DNA from: Bettongia penicillata ogilbyi
Taxonomy: Eukaryota > Chordata > Mammalia > Diprotodontia > Potoroidae
Direction of reading: 5' to 3'
NCBI GenBank assembly: GCA_023548195.1
Contig: JAJHZJ010000575.1
Coordinates: 1,181,454-1,245,453 of the forward strand
Length of the DNA: 64,000 bases
The notes beneath the pieces were generated by a model that saw only the letters and a list, made by a program, of their open reading frames with translations, made no database searches and was not told the origin of the DNA. Below, piece after piece: positions 45,370-57,186 of this stretch. A program made the position numbers and the translations under genes. The stretch's first letter is position 1; each line of letters begins with the position of its first letter.

Positions 45370-46125
45370 CCCCATTTATCTTAACTGCTGAAAGTCTTTC
45401 TCTTCCTTTAAGGTCAAGTTCAAGAGCTCCAGCCTTTATGGAGCTTACTCTGGTTCTCCCAGCTGGACGGGATCTCTATTCCTCAAAACTCCCAGCAAAA
45501 TCCCCTTCAATCCAATGAAGATTTATACGTGGAGGAGAGTGAGAAAGGTACTCATCAAAAACTCCAGTTCTACATAGGAGCAGGGTGGGTTGGGTGGCTC
45601 CACAGTAAATAAAAGTTGATTTAAGGAAAGAGTATGTTAACAAATGAGGGGGTGAGAAAGGTATCACTAAGCAAATGACCCATGGTTTAGCCTTGGAACA
45701 AGATCAGGATTCAGAGCCAAAGTGAAATGTTTCTTTGTTACCTTCTCCTCTGCACTAATAATCTCACTGGACATTTGTTCTGTATTTGTCTTTGCTCCCA
45801 TGATACCATATACTTCTTGAGATCATGGACATGATGTCACCCCTATTTTATGCCCCACCATTGAGTATGTCAATTGTGCATATGGAAACATGGGAAGAAT
45901 CTTTGACTTCATTTGTAGGAATCTTTTCCATCAAAATAGGCCAACCTCCATTCGACATGTTAGAGATATCCTTAGAAGCTGAGCATGACACAGCATCATA
46001 CATCAAGAGTGTCAAAAGAAGGATTTGGACCCATCTTCCTGACCTCAAGCTCTGCATTCTTCCCACAGCAGCAAGTGTTTACCTTGTTCATAGTAGACAC
46101 TTAGTAAGAACTGGTTGAATTAAAT
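45370..46125 (+). mobile_element. L2 LINE 3' portion, fragmented
   Basis: Sense blocks at 45395-45490 ('tcctttaaggtcaagttcaa', 'ggagcttactctggttctcc'), 45745-45830 ('gcactaataatctcactgg', 'gtatttgtctttgctccc', 'acttcttgagatcatgga') and 46060-46125 ('tgttcatagtagacacttag', 'gaactggttgaatta'). The intervals 45500-45740 and 45865-46050 are unrelated or too decayed to assign. Confidence 0.65.
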
Positions 46126-46249
46126 TGAATTGCATACATACACACAAACACAATTTAAGTCGATAGAAATTTATAAAGACCCTAGTGTGTGTGATTCAAT
46201 TGTGTTCCTCCTTTTCTTAATTATTTGCTAACCACAAAGAATAATTTTC

Positions 46250-46560
46250 CAGAAATTATCTCTCAATTTTTTTTATGCATCACACTGAAAACACAAAAAT
46301 GAGACCATCCTTGCGTTCAAAAATAATTTAGGGGAAATATGTAGATATAAAGACAAAGGATACATAGATCACTTCTTACTAATCAGCAAGACGAGGAAAA
46401 GAATGGTGTTGCCTAGAAGGAGGTCCTCGAATAATGCTTCAGAAGGTGGCTGGGCTCCTACATGGTCCAGGAGGAAGTGAGGAGGAAGTAGACTGCAGGC
46501 ATGGGGAATTCTGTCTTCAAAGAAAAACAGACAGGAGATGAAATGGTCATGAGCATGTGG
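46250..46560 (-). mobile_element. L2 LINE 3' portion
   Basis: 'aaaatgagaccatccttgcg', 'ggaagtgaggaggaagtaga' and 'ggcatggggaattctgtc' in reversed order, decayed. Confidence 0.55.
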
Positions 46561-46588
46561 GGGAAGGGAGTGCATGGCAGAAGGTAGG

Positions 46589-46589
46589 G

Positions 46590-46620
<31 letters not shown>
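46589..46620. repeat. (CA)n microsatellite
   Basis: About 15 perfect CA units. Confidence 0.97.
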
Positions 46621-46622
<2 letters not shown>

Positions 46623-46624
46623 GA

Positions 46625-47425
46625 TAACCTTCAACAGGACTGATAAACTGCTCTGAAAGCCATCTTTTCATGGTAGAGGAAGGAGAAGGTAGTGGAGGGC
46701 AGTTCACTGAAAAGTTTTCATCTCCTAAAAATTATTTCATACACAAATAATTAGAAGATCAGAAGAAATGGCTGCCACATTATCTGAAACAGGGAGGAAG
46801 GAATGAGAAAGCAACACTTTTAAAAGAGGAGGATGGGCACAAGGAATGGCTTGAGAAACTGGCATTTTCTGTGCATAACAAAATGAAGTTTTTCATTTTA
46901 TACTTCCCTTGTCTTCTACAAAATTATTATCTAGAAGGCATCATTTAGACTGCTGAGTATCCTTAAAAAATGCAGTAACAAGAGGCCCCAGACAATAGAC
47001 TGGAACCAACCAGTGGATCAATAAACTTTTTTCCCCCTTTGTTTTGGTTTTGACATCAGATTCCCTTGCCCCAAAATTGACTAGGGTTTCCATTGGGTCT
47101 CTGAGTGTAGACATTCTGGTTGCTGACTGCATTCAGGGACTCAGTGATAAGCACACCCCCTCTTCCCCTTCCCTATCCCCCCATCATTACACTCACTCAT
47201 GCATACACACTATTCCCTATCAGCAGACACAAACTTCCCTTCCCCATACCTCAATGACTCAAGCAATGTTGTGGGAAAACGAATGCATCGCTTCCCTCCA
47301 AAAGAGGTTTTGAAATGTCCTGTCCTTAATTTATTCTTGAACTATATTCAGCATTTAACATCAAGAAAAGGATCAGCAGGACTTTACAAAGAAATTCCAG
47401 ATGCCAGTCAAGTCAACAGCATTGA
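46625..47425. other. Unassigned stretch
   Basis: No repeat or exon recognised. Confidence 0.4.
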
Positions 47426-47429
47426 CTAA

Positions 47430-47655
47430 ACCCTGTCCTAAGTGCTGGGATGCAAATACCAGAAAATAGGGCAAGTTTTATCCTCAGGGAGCTTATATCC
47501 TAATAAGAAAAGACAGCACGTTAAAGAACTACAAAAGGGGGAGAAGTGGAAAAATATCTGAGGGGTCCAGGAAGGAGCTAAGAGAGGAATGAAGGACTGA
47601 GTGTGGCTGGCATGGATAATTTCCTTTAAATGATTATGGAAGGATCTGAGCAATC
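47430..47655 (-). mobile_element. L2 LINE 3' portion
   Basis: 'ctgtcctaagtgctgggatg', 'tcctcagggagcttatatcc', 'taataagaaaagacagcacg' and 'gactgagtgtggctgg' are reversed L2. Confidence 0.8.
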
Positions 47656-47659
47656 AAAA

Positions 47660-48615
47660 GAAAAGACAGCAGGGGCAGAATGGTCCTCCAGGACTGTTCT
47701 AGATTACTGTTCTAGATATGTTTTTTTTTAAATAAACTTTGTATTGTTTTGTCTGAATTATGAAATCTGTAATGCAAGAAATTTAACCCTTTATTTTAAG
47801 TCATTACCGGAGTTGATTCAGCATTATCATGTGATCTGTTCTAGCACACAGTTAGATATTGTAAATATAGAGGACACTGAAGGTAAGAAAGCTCCGGATA
47901 GTGCAACTGTGTGATCTTAATGTGATAATTGGGAAACCCCTTATGGGGGACTTCAGGACAGATTGGTTCTCTGAACCAGGCAACTGAACTCCCAAACACC
48001 TACTCCAGCTAAAACCTAATAACACCAGACTGAATAATGAGCAAGAAATAAAGTGGAAGATTCCAGTAAATGATGTTTTCTATCCCAAAACTGAACGAAA
48101 AGTTAGCAGAAAGTTCATAGGCACTAGGAAAGAGGGCCCCACCAGCAAAGCCAGTTCCAGCATAAGCCAACAAGCTCAAACTCTTCTAAAGAGAGGAGAA
48201 ACCAGTCAGGGAAAAGTGTGGCCTGGAAAGTTCTGTATCCTGAGGAAGTTAAAGAGGAGGGATTCATGGGGGGAAGGGAGGGTACATTAAGGAACAAAAT
48301 AGGAGCAACGGTGGGGAATATGGGGACAGCAGCACTCAGACCACGACATGTCAGGCCAAGGCCTTGACCCTATCATTTTGTCCTTGAATGCCATAGAGAG
48401 TCCTGAAGATACAGTGCCTCGAATTTCAAAGATCCAGAAGTGACTAATCCCAAGAGGTTCAGGACAGCCTGCACAAGAAATGAGATGACATAAGTCAGTA
48501 CCAAGCACCACCATCTCTCTCACCTAAAAGTTCAGCAGTATGTAACACCTGGTGCTAACACAAAGCCCCAGTTGAGTGACGAAAACTGGAGAGAAGAGTG
48601 AGCCCAAGAAGATGC
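47660..48615. other. Unassigned stretch
   Basis: No exon or repeat I can name. The 48100-48600 half has the CA/GA-rich texture of LINE 5' leader sequence, without a specific match. Confidence 0.35.
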
Positions 48616-48619
48616 AGAC

Positions 48620-48868
48620 TTTATGGCTATTGTTCACTCATGTCCAACTCTTGGTGACCCCATTTAAGATTTTCTTGGCAGGGATACAATAGTGGTTTGC
48701 CATTTTCTTCTACAGATCATTTTATAGATGAGGAAGCTGAGGCAAACAGGGTAAAGTGACTTGCCCAGGGTCACAATGCTAGTACATATCTGAGGACAGA
48801 TTTGAACTCAGGAAATGAGTGATCCTGACTCCAAACCCAGCACTCTATCTACTACACACGTAGCCTAG
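48620..48868 (-). mobile_element. Mon-1-type CORE-SINE, near full length
   Basis: 'gttcactcatgtccaactct', 'atagtggtttgccattttct', 'gatgaggaagctgaggcaaa', 'gacttgcccagggtcacaat', 'actctatctactacacacg'. Confidence 0.95.
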
Positions 48869-49229
48869 TCTTCTATTCTATTCTATTTTAAATATAATCA
48901 CATTAAAATTTATATTAACAACAAATGATAATAGATCCAGAGACACCAAAAAAAAAAGTCATGTAGTTCACACTGACTAGCAGAGACTCAAAAGAAAAAG
49001 GAAAGAAAAGAAAAATAGGAGGAAAGGGAAATTTTCTTCAAGGATGGTATGACTATTTAGAAGAATTGAGGCAAAATTTTTAAAAATAAAAAAAAAACTT
49101 GAGAAAAGAATTTTAAGTAAAATAAATAACTTAAAAAATAAAGTAGTAAAAGTGATTGAAATAATATCTCCCTTGAAAATTAGAAGAGATTAATCAGAAA
49201 TCAGTGACTAACAGGAGAAACACAAGAAA

Positions 49230-51185
49230 TTTTAGATCACTCTGGACAATATAAAATACTTCGGAGTACACTTACCAAAACAAACCCAGGAACTACATGA
49301 AAAAAATTATTTAAAAAACTTTTTATACAAATAAAATTATAGTTAAACAATTGGAGAAATACTAATTATTCATGGGCAGGAGGGTCAGTATGATAAAAAT
49401 TATAATTTTACATAAACTAATTTATGTAACCAATACCATCCCAACTAAATTACCAAAAAAAAAATTGTTACCCCAAAAATACAACAAAATCCATTTAGAA
49501 GAAAAAAATGTCAAGCATATCAAAAGAACTAATAAAAAAAAAAACATGCAGAGGAAGGAGATTTAGCAGTACCAGATCCTAAACTATATTATAAGGCAGT
49601 AATTGTCAATGCTATTGGGTACTCTCAAAGAAGTAGAAAAGTAGATCAGTGGAACACAGACATAAAGTTTACAGCAGCAAATGACTTTAGTAACGTATTT
49701 GACAAGTGAAAGATTTAAGTTTGGGCGATAAGAATTCATTATGTGGTAAAAATTGGTAGGAAATTGGAAAACAGCGTGGCAGAAATTGAGAACAGATCAA
49801 TATCTTTATAACATTTACCAAAGTAAATTCAGAATGGATACATGGACTAGATATAAAGAAAGATATTACAAGAAAAATTGAAGAACATAGAATATATTAT
49901 CAATCAGATGTGTTGATAAGGGAACAATTTATGAATAAGCAAAACAAAGTCAAAAAAGATCAAAATGGAAACATGACCTAGATATGAGCAAAGAGGGTAC
50001 AAGAAAATCCTAAGAACTTGGAACATATAACTTATCAAACTTATGGACAGGAAAATAATTTATGAATAAACAACAAAATAAAGTTAATAATTTTGATTAC
50101 ATTAAATTAAAAGGGGTTCATACAAATAAAAATAATGTAGCCAAGATTAGAAAAAAAGCAGAAAATTTAGGGGGGAGAAATTTTATACACAATTTCTTAG
50201 ATAAAGATCTTTTCAAAAAAAATTATCAATCTTTAAGAGTATGAACCAATTCCCAGTTGACAAATATGAACAGGTAGTTTTCCAATGAAGCAATCAAAAC
50301 AAATCATATAAATAATTATGGATTAGAAAAATGCAAAATAAAACAACCTCGAGGCATCATTCTATATGTATCAGATTGGCTAAATTGATTAAAGGGGAAA
50401 GCAACTAGAAACATTGGGACACTAATTCACCATTTTGGAGATCGACCTGGAATTATACCCAAAGAGTTATTCAACTGTCTATCCCTTTTCACCCAGCAAT
50501 ACTACTAGTAAATCTGTTTCCAAAGATGATTAGGGACAAAGGGAAAGAACCTATGTTTTCTAAAGTATTTATAGCCACTCCCTTTGTGGTGGCAAAGAAC
50601 TGGAAATTGCAGGGATGCCCATCAGTTGGGGAATAACTAAATAAGTTGTGGTATATGATTTTGATGGAATACTACTTCACTATAAGAAACAATGTGCCAG
50701 ATGATCTTAAGAAAATATAGACTTGCATGAAATAATGAAGTAAAATGAATAGAACCAAGAGAATGTTGTATAGGGTAATAGTAACATTGAGTGACTAAGT
50801 GATTTTTATTATTGTAAATATTTAAATTAACTCGAAAGGACCTAGGAAAGAAGACACTATCTTCATCCAAAAGAAGAACTGATAAATAGATGTATGGAAT
50901 GATTTTACATACATGCATACCTTCCCCCCCCCCCACACACACACACACATATTTGCATCTATGGTAGCCATCTCTAGGGTGGTGGTGAGGGGAGGGAAGA
51001 AATAAAAGAGGGGGAAAGAAAGTTACACGATAACTTTATTATATATTTAAAAGCAATAGCAAGTTGTACCTAATAGATTTGCAGTTTCATATGATATCTT
51101 CTTTTTGTTCCTATTCTACTACATTAAGGAAATGTTTGGTTTATTTCTTAAGTTCAGAATAAAATAAATAAAATGCTGAAAAAAT
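49230..51185 (+). mobile_element. Old L1: ORF2 C-terminal third plus 3' UTR
   Basis: Decayed ORF2 from 'aatataaaatacttcggagt' (matches 61008 in the young L1) through 'tatattataaggcagtaatt' (61330), the block at 50062-50150 ('NFDYIKLKG', matches 61732) and 'caactgtctatcccttttc', to a 3' UTR with 'tgatggaatactacttcac' and 'ttcatatgatatcttctttt'. The 3' UTR differs from the 62.5-kb copy, so it is another, older subfamily. Ends in A-rich sequence. Confidence 0.92.
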
Positions 51186-51189
51186 AAAT

Positions 51190-51400
51190 AAAATATTTAA
51201 AAAAGATACTTGAGAACAATAGATCAAAAAATAACAAGAAAATGTAAGGTATCTACTATAAAAGACAACTGACCTGAAAAATAGATCAAGGAGAAACAAT
51301 TCAATATTCACTGGACCTCCTGAAAATTATGATCCAAGAAATCATACATGAATATTGCCCAAATCAATTAGGACCCGAGTGAAAACAAAAGTATTAGTAC
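51190..51400 (+). mobile_element. L1/HAL1 ORF1 fragment
   Basis: 'aaaagacaactgacctgaaa', 'aatagatcaaggagaaaca', 'cactggacctcctgaaaatt' correspond to the ORF1 RRM entry (TTDLEN..., GLPE) at 57.73-57.80 kb. Confidence 0.75.
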
Positions 51401-51719
51401 TAACTCCCAGGTTCACTCTCTCAATTGTGACGTGCTAGGAGAATGAATCCCTAAGGCACGGCTAGCTACTTCTCCCCTCAGTGTTCTAGGGCTAACCCTG
51501 AGGATTCGAGAATGCAACAAGCCCCCACCAGTACATTCCTTCATTGACTTAGCTGATATCAAGTAGCCAGTTATACTTCAATGGATATTTGTTAAAGTAG
51601 CAAAACTGTAAGAATAGCTTTCTAAACCTCCCATAAAACTTGAGGAACATTTTCAGGATAATATTTGGGAAGAAAAAGTAATATTTCAAACAAACTTCAT
51701 GACCCCAAAGGGAAATTAT

Positions 51720-52185
51720 TAGTATTTTTTAAGAAAAAGAAAAGACATGGAAACTGTGTGTCCATCACCTGGGGAATGGCTGAATAAACAGTATAATATG
51801 GATGTACCAGAAAATTATTGCTAAGTAAAAAAAAATGATGAAAGAGGAGATTTCAGTATGGGGAAGTAGGAACTGATGCTGAGTGAGGACAACAGGACCA
51901 TGAGAAAACCTAACATAGTGAGCGCAGCAATTGAAAGGAAGACAAGAACTCTGAAGAAATCAATAACCAATCAGAACTCCAGGGGAATCTGTGATTAAGT
52001 ACGTTACCCAACTCCTCACTGAGGGGTGATGGAGTCAAGGTTTGAAAGAATAAAATCATTTTTAGATATGGTCACTCTGTGGATTTGTTTTCCTTGGAGA
52101 TGCTCATTTGTTACAAGGGATTTATTTTCTGTTTTTAATTAAGAGGGTGACATCTTAAAGGTGATGCCAAAAAAGCAAGGGAAAA
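51720..52185 (+). mobile_element. Old L1/HAL1 3' end
   Basis: 'ggggaatggctgaataaaca', 'actgatgctgagtgaggac', 'catttgttacaagggattta' follow the order of an L1 3' UTR, with many changes. It may be the far end of the element whose ORF1 piece is at 51.2 kb. Confidence 0.6.
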
Positions 52186-52424
52186 AAAGGCATTGAAACA
52201 AGGGGCATGAAATAAATACTCATGGTTTCATATCAAATTCTCATTTTTCTAGCACAAAATGTGCATTTAGCGGTGTTAAGTTTTCAATTAAAAAAATAAA
52301 GCACAGATTACATTATAGGTGGCTAATGTTACAATTTTAGGTAACATAAGCTATTCTAAAGGAAAGTGACTGGCTAAATGGAAACTTCCATTTCTGACAT
52401 GTCATATCTGTGGGCATATTACAG

Positions 52425-52565
52425 AATCCTGAAAGTCATAGGCTCAGTTAGTGATTATGTGGCTTTGGGTCATTTACTTCTTTCTCAGAGATCTATCACT
52501 TCCCCTGTACAAGGAAATTGTTAGATTAAATTATCTTGAAGATGCTTTCATCTATGATAATCTAA
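52425..52565 (+). mobile_element. MIR-like SINE
   Basis: 'cataggctcagttagtgatt', 'tgtggctttgggtcatttac' and 'gatgctttcatctatgataa'. Confidence 0.6.
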
Positions 52566-52589
52566 CTTTAAAACATTCTCCACACAAGT

Positions 52590-52885
52590 TTTAAAGACAT
52601 TATATTAGAGAATATAAGGAAATGTAAGAATATAAGGTAATGTAATCATGCAAACCCTGGGAAAAACAGAATTTGCAAAAAAAAATCTAATTAAAAAATT
52701 ACCTTTTTATGCAACTTGTTCTAAGTTATTTTGGGAAATTAAGGTTAGCCAATCTAGAATTAAGTACATTTTTATATTGTATACAGGTATTATAATATAA
52801 TTTATATTATTTACTTATATTTATAAATATTTAAGTATATAAATTACAATTTAATACAATTAAAACACACCTGTGAGAGATGCCA
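52590..52885. other. Very AT-rich stretch
   Basis: Runs of 'tatatt', 'aatataa' and 'atttaa'; no gene or element seen. Its composition stands out from neighbours. Confidence 0.6.
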
Positions 52886-52894
52886 CAGAAAACA

Positions 52895-52980
52895 TCCCTA
52901 TAATGATAGGGGATCTAGACTAGATGACTTCTCAGCTCCTTCCAGTTGCAATCTTCATCAGTTCTAAGATGTGATTGTCA
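52895..52980 (+). mobile_element. SINE 3'-tail fragment
   Basis: 'gatctagactagatgacttc' and 'cagttctaagatgtgattg' are the end of a MIR-type SINE. Confidence 0.55.
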
Positions 52981-53104
52981 TTTTGATTTAGGGGCAGATA
53001 TCACGGATATGTGTGTCCATTCAGACCATTGAGCATTTCTTGATTTTGACAATGTTGGACATTACCACTTCTTTTGCTTGACTCATTCAATATCATAGCT
53101 GGCT

Positions 53105-53345
53105 GTGGTCATAGGTATTAGAGCTGGAAGCCATCTTAGAGATAATGCAGGCAGAGGAGGAAACAGCCTGAGAGGGTGACTTGACCCAAGACTCCTATCT
53201 TGCACTTTTGTAGCACCTAAAGATTTACAAAAGTTTCTTCATGACAATCTTATTACATGAAAAGCTCATGTATCATCCCCATTTTTACCAATAAAAAATC
53301 ATGACTTGCTGAAGGTAATAAATAGGTAATAAATTCTAGATTAAA
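53105..53345 (-). mobile_element. Two adjoining MIR-like fragments
   Basis: 'tattagagctggaagccatc' to 'gggtgacttgacccaagac' (53120-53195), then 'ttttgtagcacctaaagatt' to 'aaaatcatgacttgctgaag' (53205-53315), both reversed. Confidence 0.55.
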
Positions 53346-53519
53346 ATGCAAATATGTCCCCTGATCTACTCAGGTCTATTATCAACATGTCAGGGTCCCA
53401 AGTAGATGGTCCTTAGAATCAAAAGCTACATTTTGTGTAGAGGATGGGAGAGGATTATGGTCTATTAAATAATCAAAATACCTGCAAACAAACATGACAG
53501 TACATTCTCTTCTAGGAAT

Positions 53520-53700
53520 AAATTGATTAGCAACAAAATAGGATCCTATAATCACCACTATAAGGATCTTGGCAGCCATCTCATCCAACTCTTTCATTTT
53601 ACTGATGGAGAAACTGAGTCTGAAAAAGGTTAAATTACTTTCCAAAAATCACACTAGGAATAAGCAGAAACATCAGAATTTCTGGCCCACATCCTGTGAC
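53520..53700 (-). mobile_element. MIR-like SINE
   Basis: 'cagccatctcatccaactct', 'gatggagaaactgagtctga', 'actttccaaaaatcacacta' reversed. Confidence 0.75.
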
Positions 53701-53709
53701 TTCAACCAG

Positions 53710-53868
53710 GGTTTCATAGATTAGTAGCGGAAAGAAACCTTAAAAATGATCCAGTCCAGCACAGGGCTGTTAAGTGACTTACCACATAGGTAATTAACAG
53801 CAAGCCAAAGTCTTAAGTCTTTTGACTCCCGGATCAGTAAGTTCCATTTCACTACCCTTCTTTTCAAA
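53710..53868 (-). mobile_element. MIR-like SINE
   Basis: 'tcatagattagtagcggaaa', 'gttaagtgacttaccacata', 'cttttgactcccggatcag' reversed; directly next to the previous copy. Confidence 0.65.
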
Positions 53869-54114
53869 TAGAAAATAAAATAAAATAAAAACCTTGCCAG
53901 CTTCCTAATACCCTTTGAGCACTTTCATTAACTATTTGTTTACACACTGAAGAGTCATGTGTGGAAATTAGAATCCCCAATCCCCTGTAACTGGAATGTG
54001 AAGGGCCATGTGCTCAATGTTTTCAAAGAGTATAAATTCCTAACCAACCTACCACCAGCAACAAATTCCATTCGAGTTGGAAAGAGGCAAGTGAGTAGAA
54101 TGGTTGGAACACTG

Positions 54115-54275
54115 GATATGAAGACCAAGAAGAACTAGATGAGGCCTTCAGCATCTTCTAGGCCAGTTCTCTTGTTTTAGAAGTCTGTTGTCTTAGGTCA
54201 CAAAGGTAGCCAGAAGCCAAGTCTAGATTTGAATCCAGGTCCTCTACCTACCAATTTAGGTATTACCCTACTATG
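54115..54275 (-). mobile_element. MIR-like SINE
   Basis: 'agcatcttctaggccagttc', 'cttaggtcacaaaggtagcc', 'tagatttgaatccaggtcct' reversed. Confidence 0.65.
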
Positions 54276-54299
54276 TCATAATAGAATTTGGCTCAGAAT

Positions 54300-54445
54300 T
54301 TGGCTTCAAAGCCTGAACTTTCTAGCTGCTATCTGTGTGACTCTGGGCAAGTTATTCCCCTCTATTCTCATCTAAAAAATTGAAGGGGTTAGAATGCATT
54401 TGTCTCTAGGGTCTGTTTCAGAGCTAAATGCCTTGATACTATGCC
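54300..54445 (+). mobile_element. MIR-like SINE
   Basis: 'tagctgctatctgtgtgact', 'ctgggcaagttattcccctc', 'attctcatctaaaaaattga' in sense order. Confidence 0.75.
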
Positions 54446-55024
54446 TGACATAGATAAAGCTGGAATGCAATTAGATACCACTGGCAAACACAATAAAAGT
54501 CCTTTATTATTTAAAGATTTATGGTCTGTTTCAACTATTCAAGTTGGCCTTTGAGTATTCACTTGGCAAAAACACTGTTTATTGTTTCACTGTGCAAATA
54601 GAGTCAGGAATCCAACATTTTTGGAGCTTCCAAAATTGTAGGAAAGAATGTCACATATTTACCTAGCTCACTGTCTGTACCCCCCATCAATTTCTCATTT
54701 CCAAGGTGTAGTGTAAAGGACTTGCTTGTCTAGATAGAAAGAAGGCAGTATTCCAGGCAGAAGAAGCCCATGTCTGCATCACTCTAGGATTCTGGGATTG
54801 GGGAGTTCTCTTCTCATTTCTCAACCCATCTGTGGAGTCCAGTATCCTTGGCAACTCCACCAATCCCTTTTATGTGCACATGTATTTCCCCTCCAATCTC
54901 CAGGACACTGATAAGGTCAGTAGAATACCCTATGCTAATAAAAAGAAAAGATTCTTATTTTCACCTTAAAGGATTATCAGCAGGAATGGGATTAAGGAAA
55001 GGGGAATAATTAGTTGTATGATAT

Positions 55025-55160
55025 GGGGCTCCCAGTGCTTCTTAGATAAATTGGAGGTCACCTATCCAACTCCATCATTGGATAGATGATAAAACTAGGA
55101 CTCTGAGAGGTGACTTGCACAATGACCTTAAGGAGTAAATGATTGCTAATAGCCCTCTTT
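55025..55160 (-). mobile_element. MIR-like SINE
   Basis: 'ggtcacctatccaactccat', 'gataaaactaggactctgag', 'aggtgacttgcacaatgac' reversed. Confidence 0.65.
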
Positions 55161-55494
55161 ATCTCCCCATTCCCTGCCCTAAGGAGGGCTTACTGAAATA
55201 TTTCTCAAGGATGCTGTGAAGCCCAACAGCTTCTGAAGTTAGCCCAACTCTGCACACATACATCCTTTTCTACCTAGCACTTTAGTCATAATCAAATTGA
55301 TTGTCATCGCATCAATACTGTCATTGCTTCTGAAAAAATTGAAGTAATGGACCATTCTGGCTCCCTTCACCATCCTAGTGTTTCTCAGATAGAAACACAC
55401 TACTTCCCGGCCACCACTCATCTCTATATATCGTCTACCTTTATGAAAATAGAAGACAGGTTGTCTTGCTTTTGCACTGACATCCTGAAACATT

Positions 55495-55662
55495 TAATCA
55501 ATGTTTTATCACCATTCATGTTTTCTCCTCTATGAAATGTTAAGTACCTCAAAGACAGAAACTTTTGTTTTATCATCTTTGTGTCCCCAGCATTCCATGG
55601 TGTCAGACACCTGTAGTATAATAAAGGTTTAATAAATATTTATTGAATTGAATTAGGCTGAC
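55495..55662 (+). mobile_element. L2 LINE 3' terminus
   Basis: 'gttaagtacctcaaagacag', 'tgtgtccccagcattccatg', 'gtttaataaatatttattga' and 'attgaatta' are the sense L2 end. Confidence 0.9.
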
Positions 55663-55742
55663 TCCAGTTTTATTTGTGAGTGAATACATCAATTAATTGG
55701 CAACTATACAGTCCATTCCATATACCTATCCCTAGTAATAAA

Positions 55743-55937
55743 TATGGATGGATAGATAGAGGTAGAGATAGATAGGTAGCTAGGTAGACAGATAGAGAGA
55801 GGTAGATAGAGAGATGATAGATAGAGGTAAATAGATGAGATAGATGATAGATAGAAGTGGGTAGAGTTAGAGAGATGATAGATAGATAATAGACAGAGAT
55901 GTAGAAAGATGTTAGAAGTAGATAGATAGATAGATAT
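55743..55937. repeat. Degenerate (GATA)n microsatellite
   Basis: GATA units with many GAGA and GGTA interruptions, ending in a clean run at 55919-55935. Confidence 0.95.
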
Positions 55938-56009
55938 CATTTAGCATTATTTCAGTGTCTTCTATTATTAGTACAACCTGCCAAATCACATTAATATTTA
56001 CATATCTCA

Positions 56010-56105
56010 GCATAGAGGATCATAGATTTAGGGCTGGAAGGGATCTTGGAAGTCATCAAGACCAGTCTTCCCATTTTCTATATGAGAAAACTAAGGACCA
56101 GAGGG
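56010..56105 (-). mobile_element. MIR-like SINE fragment
   Basis: 'tagggctggaagggatcttg', 'catcaagaccagtcttccca', 'tatgagaaaactaaggacc' reversed; it abuts the L2 that follows. Confidence 0.65.
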
Positions 56106-56140
56106 ATGTCTAATCTTGTCTATTAAATATCTTGAACTAG
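56106..56140 (+). mobile_element. L2 LINE, piece 1 of 3
   Basis: 'aatcttgtctattaaatatc' followed by 'ttgaactag' continues, after removal of the L1, into 'atgtcccatagacatttt' at 62857. This is the L2 block just downstream of the RT active site. Confidence 0.8.
56129..56140. repeat. L1 target-site duplication, left copy
   Basis: 'atcttgaactag', identical to 62845-62856. Confidence 0.93.
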
Positions 56141-57186
56141 GTGGAGCCAAGATAGTGGAGAGCAACTACTCATCTAATCTCTTAGACAAACTCCTTAAGA
56201 TGTTTCTAAAAATAGAATATGACTGGATTTTGGAGAGGCAGAATCCAATAGGAGACAGGGCAGATTCAGACCCCAAGACAGACTGGAAGGTCGACAGGAA
56301 GGATCTGTTGCACAGGGCTGGAGAAGCACACAGTGCACAGGCCCCACTGTGGCAGGGCTGAGCAGGAAACCCCGGGTGGTTTGAGGCAGCAGCCATACTG
56401 CAGGATCTCAGAGGTACCAACCCAAGGCTAGAGTCCAGCCCAACAGAGTGAGTGAGAATGACAGAGCCCCAGGTAGCTGCAGTGGCTACTCCTGAGACTG
56501 CCAGGCCGCAGAGTAAAGGTTTGTAAGTCACCTACTTGAACTTCTGGGAGCCAAGATGGCAAAGTGATAGGTAAATGCTCTCCCCCTCCCCTTGATGACC
56601 TTGAAAGACCCGTAAAATATTTCCCCAGAAAAATTCTGGAACAGTGAGATCAGTCGAAGGGGCAGACAGTCTCTTAGCATGTGAGGCTAGGAAAATTGCT
56701 AAGGAGAGTCCCTCTAGCTGTGGCTGAAGGGGACCAGTGCAGGACTGGAGCTGTCCCAGATAGCCCCACCTCAGCAAATCAGGAGGAGATCCTGAGCCAC
56801 AGAAAGGTGAAGCCCACAAGCACTAACAGCAGGACACCAGGTGTGCAGGGGAATCAGGAAGACACTAACACAGATGGGATCACCAACCGCAAAGCTTGCC
56901 TATGCTTTAGCTCAGCAGAGGAGACCTGCCGTAGTCAGAACAACCCTGCCCCATACTTCACACATCTAGCTCCAGAGCAACTCCAGGGAAACTCAGAAAG
57001 AATTCACTTCACCTCTACTTTCTCATACCAGCTAACTCAGTACCAGGTAAGCTGCAGTATTTTGCCTTCTAGCTGAAAGAATCAGAGGTCATAACACACA
57101 AAGCCTCAAGTTCAAGGCACAAGAACTGTGGGACAGAGCCCCTTGTGCCCTAGAAGCAGAGATCTACTTTAAAAGCCAGGAAAAGG
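56141..57186 (+). promoter_or_regulatory. L1 5' UTR with two start-like units
   Basis: GC-richer than the flanks. A start-like 'ggagccaagatagtgg' lies at 56143 and a second, 'ggagccaagatggcaaag', at 56548, about 400 bases apart, suggesting two 5' units in tandem. The 'ccaagatgg' core is like the YY1-type site at the start of many mammalian L1 elements. Promoter activity is inferred from the family, not seen. Confidence 0.65.

Noticed and set aside
55239..55535. Overlapping frames on both strands near 55.3 kb
   Set aside because: Short, no motif, and the right end enters an L2 3' terminus.
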